Assembly (NCBI GenBank): GCA_028819955.1
Contig: JAPPKP010000105.1
Span: 1 to 8,310 of the forward strand
DNA: 8,310 nucleotides
Direction of reading: 5' to 3'
Origin: Rhodospirillaceae bacterium
Lineage (GTDB): Bacteria; Pseudomonadota; Alphaproteobacteria; UBA828
Made by a program: the position numbers and the translations under genes. Shown here in pieces: positions 1 to 7,463 of the stretch (position 1 is the first letter of the stretch; each line of letters begins with the position of its first letter). The notes beneath the pieces are model-generated. The model did not search any database, was not told the DNA's origin, and saw only the letters and a list, made by a program, of their open reading frames with translations.

Positions 1-1
1 G

Positions 2-1255
2 GACTACTGGAACCCGAAGGTGCAGGAGGACGTCTACATCAAGTCGCAGATCGGCCGTTACCGGGTGCGGGGCTATGGCGGCGCACGCATGCTGCCGCAT
101 CTCTCGGACCTCGCCTTCAAGCGCGACCTCTCGGGCGCGGGCTCGGCGGGCGACCCGGTGGCGGCGGTCGAGATGTATACCGAGATCGGCGGCCTGAACG
201 GGGCGAAGCCGCTCACGCTCTCGATGCCGGTGATGATCGCGCCGATGAGCTACGGCGCGCTCTCGCGCTCAACCAAGCAGGCGGTGGGCATGGCGTCGAG
301 CATGGCCGGCATTGCCGAAAACACCGGCGAGGGCGGCATGAGCGACGCCCAGCGGGGTGCCGCGGAGCAGCTGGTGTTCCAGTGCCTGGGCGGCAGGCTC
401 GGCTGGAACATCCACGATATGAACCGGGCGGACGGGCTCGAGATTTACATCAGCCAGGGGGCCAAGCCCGGCTTCGGCGGCCAGCTCATGGCGAAGAAGG
501 TGACCAAGGAACTTGCCACCATCCGGGGCATTCCCGAGGGCATCGACCTGCGCTCGCCCTCGCGGCATCCGGACATCCTCGGCGCCGACGATCTGGTCAT
601 CAAGGTGGAGGAGTTCCGCGAGGCCACCGGTTACCGCATCCCGGTGAGCGTGAAGCTGGGCGCGGGCCGGGTCAGGGACGACATCAAGATCGCCTACAAG
701 GACGGCTTCGACTTCGTCGAGCTCGACGGGATGCAGGGCTCCACGGGCGCAGGCGGCGCCGAGGTGATGGAGCACGTGGGCGTGCCCACCCTCGCCGCGA
801 TCACGCAAGCCATCGAGGCGCTGGAGGAGGTCGAGGGCCTCGGCAAGATGCAGCTGGTGCTGATGGGCGGCATCCGGGACGGGATCGACGCGGTGAAGGG
901 GCTCTGCCTGGGCGCCGATGCTGTCGCGATGGGAACGGCGGTGATTATCGCGGGCGGCTGCATTGCCTGCATGCAGTGCCACGTGGGGCAGTGCGTGACC
1001 GGGATCGCCACCCAGGACCCCACCCATGAGCGGCGCTACAACCCGGTGGCGGAAGCCCGCAACATCCACCGCTACCTAGAGGGCGTGCGCTGGCAGATGG
1101 CGGCGCTGACCCAGGCCATGGGATACGGCAGCACCACCGAGCTGAATCGCGACGATCTGGTCGCCGTCACGCGCGACGCGGCGGAGATGACGGGCCTGCC
1201 CTACGCGCCGGAGTACCGCGAGCGCGAGCAGGCGCTCCGTAGCAGGATGGGTTGA
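2..1255 (+). CDS. FMN-binding glutamate synthase domain protein (GltB/GlxD-like), 5' partial
   Basis: This is a stand-alone version of the FMN and iron-sulfur synthase domain of glutamate synthase. The frame is open to the left edge: codons before the GTG at 20 read DYWNPK and run straight into conserved sequence, so the true start lies outside. Numbering from that GTG as residue 1, the visible motifs are PMSYGALS (75-82), NTGEGG (101-106), QGAKPGFGGQL (146-156), LRSPSRHPD (177-185), VKLGAG (211-216), DGMQGSTGAGG (236-246) and GGIRDG (283-288). Together these make the TIM-barrel that binds FMN and 2-iminoglutarate in the family. Cys314, Cys320 and Cys325 match the 3Fe-4S ligands, and Cys317 is extra. 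In the family this domain reduces 2-oxoglutarate plus ammonia to glutamate. No amidotransferase domain is seen here, so ammonia may come from a separate subunit or the substrate may differ. It is 3 bp upstream of the next gene and surely co-transcribed with it. Confidence 0.9.
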   Translation, partial: DYWNPKVQEDVYIKSQIGRYRVRGYGGARMLPHLSDLAFKRDLSGAGSAGDPVAAVEMYTEIGGLNGAKPLTLSMPVMIAPMSYGALSRSTKQAVGMASSMAGIAENTGEGGMSDAQRGAAEQLVFQCLGGRLGWNIHDMNRADGLEIYISQGAKPGFGGQLMAKKVTKELATIRGIPEGIDLRSPSRHPDILGADDLVIKVEEFREATGYRIPVSVKLGAGRVRDDIKIAYKDGFDFVELDGMQGSTGAGGAEVMEHVGVPTLAAITQAIEALEEVEGLGKMQLVLMGGIRDGIDAVKGLCLGADAVAMGTAVIIAGGCIACMQCHVGQCVTGIATQDPTHERRYNPVAEARNIHRYLEGVRWQMAALTQAMGYGSTTELNRDDLVAVTRDAAEMTGLPYAPEYREREQALRSRMG

Positions 1256-1258
1256 GCG

Positions 1259-3778
1259 ATGGCGATCCTGGAGGAGATGGAGGCAGGCGGGCAGCTGCTC
1301 GCGGAGCTGCCCGACGACACGGCCGACGCACACTTCGTGCCGGCGCCCTGCCAGATCGCCTGCCCGGTCGGCACCGATGCGCCCTCTTACATCGCCTACA
1401 TCTGGGAGCGGAAGTTCGAGGAGGCGTTCGAGGCGATCACGGCGACCAACCCGTTCAGCTCGATCTGCGGGCGGGTGTGCGATGCGCCGTGCGAGCCGGC
1501 CTGCCGGCGCACCGATTCCGATGGGCCGGTGCAGATCCGCAACCTGAAGCGCTTCGTCATGGACGAGGTGGGGCACGACTACGACCCGCCGCCGGTGCCG
1601 GTGCGCCACGAGCAGAGCGTGGCGGTGGTGGGCTCGGGCCCGGCGGGGCTGACGGCGGCGCACGAGCTCTCGGTCGCGGGCTATCGGGTCCACGTCTACG
1701 AGATGACCGACCGGCTCGGCGGCATGATGATCTGGGGCATTCCGGCGTTCCGGCTGCCGCCCGGCATCATCCAGGAGGACATCGACCGCATGGCCCGGCG
1801 CTGCCCCGGGATGGAGGTGCACCTCAACTCCGCGCTCGGGCGTGACGTGACGCTCGACGAGCTCAAGGAGCGGCACGATGCGGTGGTCCTCGCCATCGGT
1901 GCGTGGTGGGGCAAGAACATGGGCATTCCGGGCGAGGACGACACGCGCGTGATCGACGGCGTGCAGTTCCTGCGCGACGTGAACGAGGGCGCCCGGCCCG
2001 AGATGCCGGAGACGGTGGTGGTGGTGGGCGGCGGCGATGTCGCCATGGACGCCTGCCGGGTGGCGAAGCGCTTGCCGGGCTGCAAGGACGTGAAGGTGAT
2101 CTACCGGCGGGGCCCGGCGGAGATTCCGGCGCGCAAGATCGAGCTCGAAGGCGCGATCGAGGAAGGGATCGAGTTCGTCTACCACACCCAGCAGGTCGCG
2201 ATCGTGCCGCAAGGCAACGAGCTCGCTGTGCGCTGCGTGCAGACCACGCTGGGGGACCCGGACGAATCCGGCCGGCGTGCGCCGGTGAACGTGCAGGGCT
2301 CGGAGCACGATATCGCCTGCGGCATGGTGATCGCCTCGGTCGGGCAGGAGGGCCTCTGCGACGACCTCGACCGGCGCGGCATGATGCTCTCGGACCGGGT
2401 GCGGACGGTGTGGGAGGGGATGCGTACCAGCGATCCCAAGGTGTTCGCGGCGGGCGACGGAGCCTTCGGCGGGTCGACCATCGTGATGGCGATGAACCAC
2501 GGCCAGCGGGTGGCGTACTACGTGAAGGCGTTCCTCGAAGGGCGCGACGATCCGCTGCCCTACCGCACGCCGCACCGGACCCGCCGCGTGCCGGTGGCGC
2601 AGGACCTGGAGTGGGAGCTGCTGCCGGTACAGCACCCGGACTTTCTCGGGCTGGGAGAGAACCCGGTGTCGTTCCCGGAGATCGAGACCACCTATGGCTG
2701 GGAGGCGGCGCGCAAGGAGGCGGCACGGTGCTTCCGCTGCGATGCGGAGACCGGCTCGGCCGACTACGCGGTGGACCATCGCGAGGACATCTTCGTGATG
2801 GCCCGCACCTCGCCCGACGACACGGTGCGCCAGAAGGCGATGCTGGAGAAGCGCATCGGCGAGCGGGACGATCCCTTCCCGGCGGAGCTTCCGGGGGTGC
2901 TCGACGATATCGCGTTCCTGCCGGCCAACCTGTCTCGGCTGGTGATCGACCCCTACCGGGAGGCCTGCCGCATCGGCACCACGGTGGGCGACACCGATCT
3001 GGCGCTGCCGTTCCTGGTGACCGGCTTCGACGATGCGCCGGAGGAGGTGCGCGCTGCGGTCGGCCAGGGCATCGCGCAGGTGGACGCGAGCTATCTCGGC
3101 GTGCGGCCCATCGGCGGCGATGCGCGCTGGTTCCAGCTCGTGCTGCCGGGGCAGATCGCGCCGAGCGCGGACGCGGCAGGGTTGATCCATGCCCTCGGCC
3201 ATCGCTTCCAGCCGGTGGAGGCGACGCAGGCGGCTGAGGGCCAGGTTCTGGGGCTTTCCGTCTCTTCGCCGGCGGTGCTGGAAGAGGCGATTCCCCACGC
3301 CCTCGATGCCGGCTTCGACATGCTGCTGCTGGACGGCAGCGCCGGGCTCGGCACGCCGTGGGCGGAGCTTCGGGGGGCGCCCGACCTCACGATCCTGCGC
3401 GATGCCGTGGCGATCCTGCGCCGCCTGGACCGCGAGGAGGAGATCGACCTGGTCTACTTCGGCGGCGTGCGCTCGGGCACCGACGCGGCCAAGGTGATCG
3501 CCCTCGGCGCCGTCGCCGTGGTGCTGGGGGTCGCCGCGGGGCTCGCCGCCGGCGGCGCCATTACCGGCAGCCGCGAGCTCGCGTTCACCGCGGACCGCAG
3601 CGACGAGGACCGCACGGCGGGCACCGCCAACATCATCAAGGCGACCGCGTCCGAGGCCTCGATGATGGCGCGCTGCACCGGCAAGACGAACCTCCAGAAC
3701 GTCGAGCCCGAAGATCTCCGCGCGCTCACCGTCGCGACCGCGACCGCAACCGGCATCCCGCTCGCGGGAACGAAATAG
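1259..3778 (+). CDS. GltD-like Fe-S/FAD/NAD(P)H oxidoreductase fused to a degenerate GltB-like domain
   Basis: This is an 839-residue fusion. Residues about 25-105 are an iron-sulfur domain of the GltD/dihydropyrimidine-dehydrogenase N-terminal type, with Cys31, Cys35, then Cys70, Cys74, Cys78 and Cys82 in CGRVCDAPCEPAC. Residues about 118-425 are a two-dinucleotide oxidoreductase: FAD motif VVGSGPAG (123-130), NAD(P)H motif VVVVGGGDVAMDA (253-265) and the FAD-closing stretch AAGDGAFGG (397-405). A CxxC (491-494) follows. Such proteins move electrons between NAD(P)H and a partner. Residues about 545-839 resemble a whole GltB/GlxD synthase domain, from DDIAFLPANLSRL to the ending NVEPEDLRALTVAT, but the FMN-loop and cysteine motifs are gone. 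The ATG at 1259 follows the previous stop by 3 bp, with AGGATGG upstream as a plausible ribosome binding site. The N-terminal half is certain; the role of the C-terminal half is inferred. Confidence 0.9.
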   Translation: MAILEEMEAGGQLLAELPDDTADAHFVPAPCQIACPVGTDAPSYIAYIWERKFEEAFEAITATNPFSSICGRVCDAPCEPACRRTDSDGPVQIRNLKRFVMDEVGHDYDPPPVPVRHEQSVAVVGSGPAGLTAAHELSVAGYRVHVYEMTDRLGGMMIWGIPAFRLPPGIIQEDIDRMARRCPGMEVHLNSALGRDVTLDELKERHDAVVLAIGAWWGKNMGIPGEDDTRVIDGVQFLRDVNEGARPEMPETVVVVGGGDVAMDACRVAKRLPGCKDVKVIYRRGPAEIPARKIELEGAIEEGIEFVYHTQQVAIVPQGNELAVRCVQTTLGDPDESGRRAPVNVQGSEHDIACGMVIASVGQEGLCDDLDRRGMMLSDRVRTVWEGMRTSDPKVFAAGDGAFGGSTIVMAMNHGQRVAYYVKAFLEGRDDPLPYRTPHRTRRVPVAQDLEWELLPVQHPDFLGLGENPVSFPEIETTYGWEAARKEAARCFRCDAETGSADYAVDHREDIFVMARTSPDDTVRQKAMLEKRIGERDDPFPAELPGVLDDIAFLPANLSRLVIDPYREACRIGTTVGDTDLALPFLVTGFDDAPEEVRAAVGQGIAQVDASYLGVRPIGGDARWFQLVLPGQIAPSADAAGLIHALGHRFQPVEATQAAEGQVLGLSVSSPAVLEEAIPHALDAGFDMLLLDGSAGLGTPWAELRGAPDLTILRDAVAILRRLDREEEIDLVYFGGVRSGTDAAKVIALGAVAVVLGVAAGLAAGGAITGSRELAFTADRSDEDRTAGTANIIKATASEASMMARCTGKTNLQNVEPEDLRALTVATATATGIPLAGTK

Positions 3779-3823
3779 GGCGCGAGGGTGCCGTTGCGTC
3801 CCGCGATGGCTTAAGCTGACCGA

Positions 3824-5110
3824 ATGCGCGTTCACCTGAACTACGGGCGGGGCCAACGGGCGGTGGATCTGCCCGACGGGCTCGACGTCACCGTAATCGC
3901 CAAGCAGGCGATGCCGCTGCTTGCAGACCCGGCGGCGGCGATAGATCGGGCGCTTGCGGAGCCCGTGGGCTGCCCGGCACTGGCGGAAGAGGCAGTGCGT
4001 GCCGAGAGCGCCTGCATCCTCATCTGCGATTTCACGCGACCGGTGCCCAACGGGATCATCCTGCCGCCGCTCATCCGCACCCTGCTCGATGCCGGGATGG
4101 CGCCTGAGCGGATAACGGTGCTGGTGGCGACCGGGCTGCACCGGCCCAACGAGGGCGAGGAGCTTGCCGCCCTGGTGGGCGACCCCTGGGTGCTGGAGAC
4201 GGTGAACGTCGCGAACCATTTTGCGCGCGAGGACGCCGATCACGCGCTGATCGGCACGACGGAGCGTGGCACCGTGGTGCGGCTCGACCGGCGCTTCATC
4301 GAGGCCGATCTCCGCATCGCGACCGGGCTGGTTGAGCCCCACTTCATGGCCGGCTGGTCCGGCGGGCGCAAGGTGATCGCGCCCGGCGTCGCCCACGCCG
4401 AGACCATCACCACATTCCACAGCGCGCGCTTCATGGAGCATCCCAACTGCACCAACTGCGTGCTGGAGGGCAATCCGCTGCACGAGGAGCAGCTGGCGAT
4501 CATGGCGATGATCGGCGGCGCGCGGGCGGTCAACAGCGTGATCGACGACGAGCGTCGAATCGCCTTCCTCAACTACGGCGAGGTCGTGGCGAGCCACGCG
4601 GAGGCGGTCGCCTTCGCCGAGCGGTACTGCACCGTCCCGGTGGCCGAGCGCTTCAGCACCGTGCTGACCAGCTCTGCCGGCTATCCGCTCGACGCGACCT
4701 ACTACCAGACCGTCAAGGGCATGGTCGGGCCGCTCGAAATCCTGGAGCCGGGCGGCGACCTCATCGTGGCTTCCGCGTGCTCGGAGGGGCTGGGCTCGGC
4801 GCACTACGCGGACGCGCAGCGCCGCCTGGTGGAGAACGGCCCCGACCGCTTCCTCGACGAGATCAGCGCCAAGACCCACGCGGCCATCGACGAGTGGCAG
4901 ACCGAGATGCAGCTCCGCCCCATGCGGGCCGGCACGGTCCACCTCTACACCGAGGGCCTGGCGCCGGAAGACCGCGCGCTCACCGGGGTCCGCATGACCG
5001 AGTCGATCGCGGACTCGGTGGCGGAGAGCGCGGACCGGCACGGCGACCCGCGAGTCGCCGTGATCCCCGAAGGGCCTTACGTGGTGCCCGTCCACCGCCC
5101 GGCGGCGTAG
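3824..5110 (+). CDS. larA: LarA-family nickel-pincer racemase/epimerase (lactate racemase domain)
   Basis: This 428-residue protein is full length for LarA, which uses a covalently bound nickel-pincer nucleotide to racemise or epimerise 2-hydroxyacids by hydride transfer. Visible signatures are CDFTRPVP (68-75), ATGLHRP (102-108), VEPHFMAGWSGGRKV (170-184) and YYQTVKG (293-299). By comparison with the Lactobacillus plantarum enzyme, recalled from memory, the residues line up: Arg72, catalytic His106 and His173, Lys183 that holds the cofactor, His199 that binds nickel, and Tyr294, Gln295, Lys298 and Trp358 around the substrate. The cofactor makers LarB, LarC and LarE are not in the window and must be elsewhere if it is active. 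It begins 45 bp after the previous stop with no clear Shine-Dalgarno sequence; the ATG is chosen because MRVHLNYG matches the family N-terminus. Known LarA homologues act on many 2-hydroxyacids, so lactate is only one candidate substrate. Confidence 0.88.
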   Translation: MRVHLNYGRGQRAVDLPDGLDVTVIAKQAMPLLADPAAAIDRALAEPVGCPALAEEAVRAESACILICDFTRPVPNGIILPPLIRTLLDAGMAPERITVLVATGLHRPNEGEELAALVGDPWVLETVNVANHFAREDADHALIGTTERGTVVRLDRRFIEADLRIATGLVEPHFMAGWSGGRKVIAPGVAHAETITTFHSARFMEHPNCTNCVLEGNPLHEEQLAIMAMIGGARAVNSVIDDERRIAFLNYGEVVASHAEAVAFAERYCTVPVAERFSTVLTSSAGYPLDATYYQTVKGMVGPLEILEPGGDLIVASACSEGLGSAHYADAQRRLVENGPDRFLDEISAKTHAAIDEWQTEMQLRPMRAGTVHLYTEGLAPEDRALTGVRMTESIADSVAESADRHGDPRVAVIPEGPYVVPVHRPAA

Positions 5111-5139
5111 TCCGCACCGTCTCTATCCCGCGCGTCGCC

Positions 5140-5171
5140 CCCTTGGCGAACGGCGAATCCAAGGGTACGTT
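5140..5171 (+). promoter_or_regulatory. Candidate promoter overlapping a 7-bp inverted repeat upstream of the AOR gene
   Basis: A perfect inverted repeat CCCTTGG (5140-5146) / CCAAGGG (5159-5165) with a 12-base spacer lies in the 109-bp gap before the AOR gene. Overlapping it are a possible -35 box TTGGCG (5143-5148, four of six matches) and, 17 bp on, a weak -10 TACGTT (5166-5171, three of six). The repeat could be an operator, or a weak hairpin in a read-through transcript from the upstream gene. There is only a three-T run after it, so a terminator is unlikely. Promoter prediction by eye in GC-rich DNA is unreliable. Confidence 0.3.
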
Positions 5172-5205
5172 TCCCGCACGCGGCCCGGCTCGGCCGATCG
5201 ACATC

Positions 5206-5214
5206 AGGGGGGGA
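5206..5214 (+). promoter_or_regulatory. Ribosome binding site of the AOR gene
   Basis: The run AGGGGGGGA ends about six bases before the ATG at 5220. It is a strong purine-rich Shine-Dalgarno site and fixes that start codon. It contrasts with the LarA-like gene, which has no evident site, and fits high independent expression of the AOR. Confidence 0.6.
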
Positions 5215-5219
5215 ATACG

Positions 5220-7049
5220 ATGGCGTGGCAAGGCAGACTGTTGCGGGTTGACCTCACCGCCGGCACCTGCACCGAAGAGGCGCTCAACATGGAGTGGGTG
5301 CAGACCTATCTGGGCAGCAGGGGCCTTGCCACCAAGTACCTCGCGGAGGAGATGGACCCGAAGGCGGACCCGCTCTCGCCAGAGAACGTGCTCATCTTCG
5401 CGACCGGCCCGCTGACCGGGACCACGGCACCGACCGCGGGCCGCTACACGGTGGTCACCAAGGGGGCGCTTACCAACGCCGTCGCGTGCTCGAACTCGGG
5501 CGGCTACTTCGGCGGGGAGCTGAAGCTCGCCGGCTGGGACATGGTGCTCTGCACGGGCCGCTCGCCGCGCCCGGTCTACCTCTACATCAAGGACGACCAC
5601 GCCGAGCTGATCGACGCCGAAGGCTTCATCTGGGGCAAGTCGGTCTGGGATACCGAGCCCGCGATCAAGGCGCGTCATCAGGACGGCGCCATCAAGATCG
5701 CCTCCATCGGCCGTGCCGGGGAGAACCTGAACCGCTACGCCTGCGTGATGAACGACCTCGACCGCGCCGCCGGGCGCTCGGGCGTCGGCGCCGTCATGGG
5801 ATCGAAGAACCTGAAGGCCATCGCGGTGCGCGGTACCCGCGGCGTCGCGGTGGACGATGACGACGCCTTCGCCAGTGCCGTGGAGCATGCCGCAGCCGCG
5901 CTCGCCGCGAGCCAGACCCGCGCGGACCTCGCGCGCACTGGCACGCTCTCCATGATCGACGTGACCCAGGCCTTCGGCAGCCTGCCGACCCGCAACAATC
6001 AGGACGTGCAGTTCGAGGGCACCGGCAACCTGGGGCCCGATGCCATGGCGAAGGTGCGGCGCTCGGACGGTGCCGCCAATCTGGTCGCCAACCGCGCCTG
6101 CTTCGCCTGCACCATCGGCTGCCAGCGCGCGTCGAAGATGGAGCCCAACCACTTCGCGATCAAGGACCGGGACCGCTACAAGAAGGTGAGCGGCGGGCTC
6201 GAGTACGAATCGGCCTACTCGCTCGGCCCCATGGTGGGCGTGGACGACATCGAGGCCGCGACCTTCGCCAACTTCGTCTGCAACGAGGACGGGATGGACC
6301 CGATCTCCTTCGGGGCGACCGTGGCCGCCGCCATGGAGCTCTACGAGGAGGGCGCTATCACCGACGCCGAGACCGGCGGCATCGCCTACAACTTCGGCTC
6401 GGCCGAGGCGCTCTGCAGGGCGGCGGAGGACGCCGGCACGGGCACGGGCTTCGGCGAGGACCTGGGCCTCGGCGCCAAGCGGCTCTGCGAGAAGTACGGC
6501 CGGCCCGAGCTCGCCATGGTCGCCAAGGGGCAGGAGTTCCCCGGCTACGACGGACGCTCGATGCAGGGCATGGGCCTCGCCTACGCCACCAGCAACCGCG
6601 GCGCCTGCCACCTGCGGGCCGACCCCTACGAGGACGATTTCTCGGGCGGAAAGCTGGATGGCAAGGCGAAGATCGTGAAGGACAGCCAGGATTCGAACGC
6701 GGCCATCGATTCCGTCGGCATCTGCGCCTTCTCGATGATGATCTGGGGGCTCGACGAGGTCGCCAACCTAGTCAATGCGGGCTGCGCAGGCGATTGGACC
6801 GTGGACCGGCTGAACGAGACCGGCGAGCGCATTTGGAACATGGAGCGCCAATTCAATCTCGACGCCGGCATGACCGCCGCCGACGATACGCTGCCGCAGC
6901 GCATCCTCAAGGAGGCGGTGAAGAGCGGCTCGGGCAAGGGCAAGGTCTGCGAGCTCGACACTATGCTGCCGCAGTATTACGAGCTGCGCGGCTGGACCGC
7001 CGAAGGCCGGCCGACGGCCGCGACCATGGAGCGCCTCGGCCTCGGCTGA
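5220..7049 (+). CDS. aor: Aldehyde:ferredoxin oxidoreductase (tungsten AOR family)
   Basis: This 609-residue protein is typical in length for AOR enzymes, which oxidise aldehydes to acids (or reduce acids) at a tungsten bis-pterin centre and pass electrons through one 4Fe-4S cluster. Residues 1-210 form the pterin-binding N-terminal domain, with LLRVDLTAG (7-15), ATGPLTGTTAPTAGR (61-75), SNSGGYFGGELK (91-102) and RSGVGAVMGSKNLKA (186-200). The cluster ligands are Cys294, Cys297 and Cys301 in CFACTIGC, plus Cys502 in DSVGICAF, where Asp497 sits five residues before the cysteine as in the Pyrococcus enzyme. EYES (328-331), NEDGMD (355-360) and RGACHL (460-465) match conserved active-site segments. 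The C-terminal LPQYYELRGW is also a family hallmark. There is no signal peptide, so it is cytoplasmic. The strong site at 5206-5214 sets the start. A MoaD-like gene downstream supports pterin cofactor use. The substrate is unknown. Confidence 0.93.
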   Translation: MAWQGRLLRVDLTAGTCTEEALNMEWVQTYLGSRGLATKYLAEEMDPKADPLSPENVLIFATGPLTGTTAPTAGRYTVVTKGALTNAVACSNSGGYFGGELKLAGWDMVLCTGRSPRPVYLYIKDDHAELIDAEGFIWGKSVWDTEPAIKARHQDGAIKIASIGRAGENLNRYACVMNDLDRAAGRSGVGAVMGSKNLKAIAVRGTRGVAVDDDDAFASAVEHAAAALAASQTRADLARTGTLSMIDVTQAFGSLPTRNNQDVQFEGTGNLGPDAMAKVRRSDGAANLVANRACFACTIGCQRASKMEPNHFAIKDRDRYKKVSGGLEYESAYSLGPMVGVDDIEAATFANFVCNEDGMDPISFGATVAAAMELYEEGAITDAETGGIAYNFGSAEALCRAAEDAGTGTGFGEDLGLGAKRLCEKYGRPELAMVAKGQEFPGYDGRSMQGMGLAYATSNRGACHLRADPYEDDFSGGKLDGKAKIVKDSQDSNAAIDSVGICAFSMMIWGLDEVANLVNAGCAGDWTVDRLNETGERIWNMERQFNLDAGMTAADDTLPQRILKEAVKSGSGKGKVCELDTMLPQYYELRGWTAEGRPTAATMERLGLG

Positions 7050-7063
7050 GCGTCAACCAGCAA

Positions 7064-7381
7064 TCAAGCCGCGCTGGAGATTGCGCCCACCTCGTTGTCG
7101 ACAATCACCGGCGATTCGAAGTACTCGATCGAAGGCTCAACGCCCAGGCGCTCGCGAATGCCGGCCCTCCAGGCCGCGTCGTAGAGGCGCTCTGCATCCT
7201 CGCGCGACTCGAAGAGATACACGCCGCCGCCGGTCCGGCCGTCCTCGGACAGAAGATAGTACTTCCGGACCAGGCCCTGTACGCCCTGGTAGAGCGGCGC
7301 AGACGCCTCGAATGCGGCCTTTACCGACTCGCGTGTCTTGCCCTCGGGCAGCGCGAAACGGACGATCGCGGTTACCGCCAT
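7064..7381 (-). CDS. Putative YdhR-type monooxygenase (dimeric alpha/beta barrel)
   Basis: This 105-residue protein begins MAVTAIVRFALPEGK and carries GLVRKYYLLSEDGRTGGGVY (36-55), which closely resembles the YdhR-like small monooxygenases. These are dimers of a ferredoxin-like fold; their substrates are mostly unknown, though some relatives oxidise aromatic or quinone compounds without a cofactor. No catalytic residue can be assigned here. The ATG at 7379-7381 (read on the minus strand) is preceded by GAGGAG at good spacing. The gene converges on the AOR gene with only 14 bp between the stop codons, and lies 82 bp downstream of the DUF1330 gene on the same strand, perhaps as its operon partner. 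Family membership is fairly clear; monooxygenase activity is not demonstrated by sequence. Confidence 0.8.
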   Translation of the reverse strand: MAVTAIVRFALPEGKTRESVKAAFEASAPLYQGVQGLVRKYYLLSEDGRTGGGVYLFESREDAERLYDAAWRAGIRERLGVEPSIEYFESPVIVDNEVGAISSAA

Positions 7382-7422
7382 GGCTGATGTCTCCTCGTTT
7401 CGTCATTCGGGGCGGAGGATAG

Positions 7423-7463
7423 CGGCCGCCGCGCGCGCGGTCACCGCGCTCCTTGGGCGGCCG
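7423..7463 (-). terminator. Nested GC-rich hairpin just after the DUF1330 stop codon
   Basis: Two perfect inverted repeats are nested. The outer arms are CGGCCGCC (7423-7430) and GGCGGCCG (7456-7463); the inner arms are GCGCGG (7435-7440) and CCGCGC (7444-7449) around TCA. On the minus strand the structure starts immediately after the DUF1330 stop (7464-7466) and ends 41 bp before the YdhR-like start. There is no T-run after it, so it is not a classical intrinsic terminator. It could attenuate transcription or protect the 3' end of the DUF1330 message. The fold is seen; the function is inferred. Confidence 0.45.

Noticed and set aside
20..22. GTG as the start of the first gene
   Set aside because: The frame is open upstream to the window edge and the preceding codons (DYWNPK) look coding, so the gene is truncated by the window rather than starting here.
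3779..3823. A promoter or terminator in the gap before the LarA-like gene
   Set aside because: TTGCGT and TTAAGCT are only 11 bp apart, too close for a promoter, and no hairpin of note is present.
1076..5095. A 1339-codon open frame on the minus strand running across three genes
   Set aside because: It is antisense to two well-recognised proteins, is very rich in Arg, His, Ala and Gly without domain motifs, and is explained by GC-rich third positions that remove stop codons in the opposite frame.
4980..6611. A 543-codon minus-strand open frame over the AOR gene
   Set aside because: Same composition artefact; the plus-strand AOR has full motifs and a strong ribosome binding site.
7050..7063. 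Bidirectional terminator between AOR and the YdhR-like gene
   Set aside because: Only 14 bp separate the stops and no stem-loop with T-runs can be drawn there.
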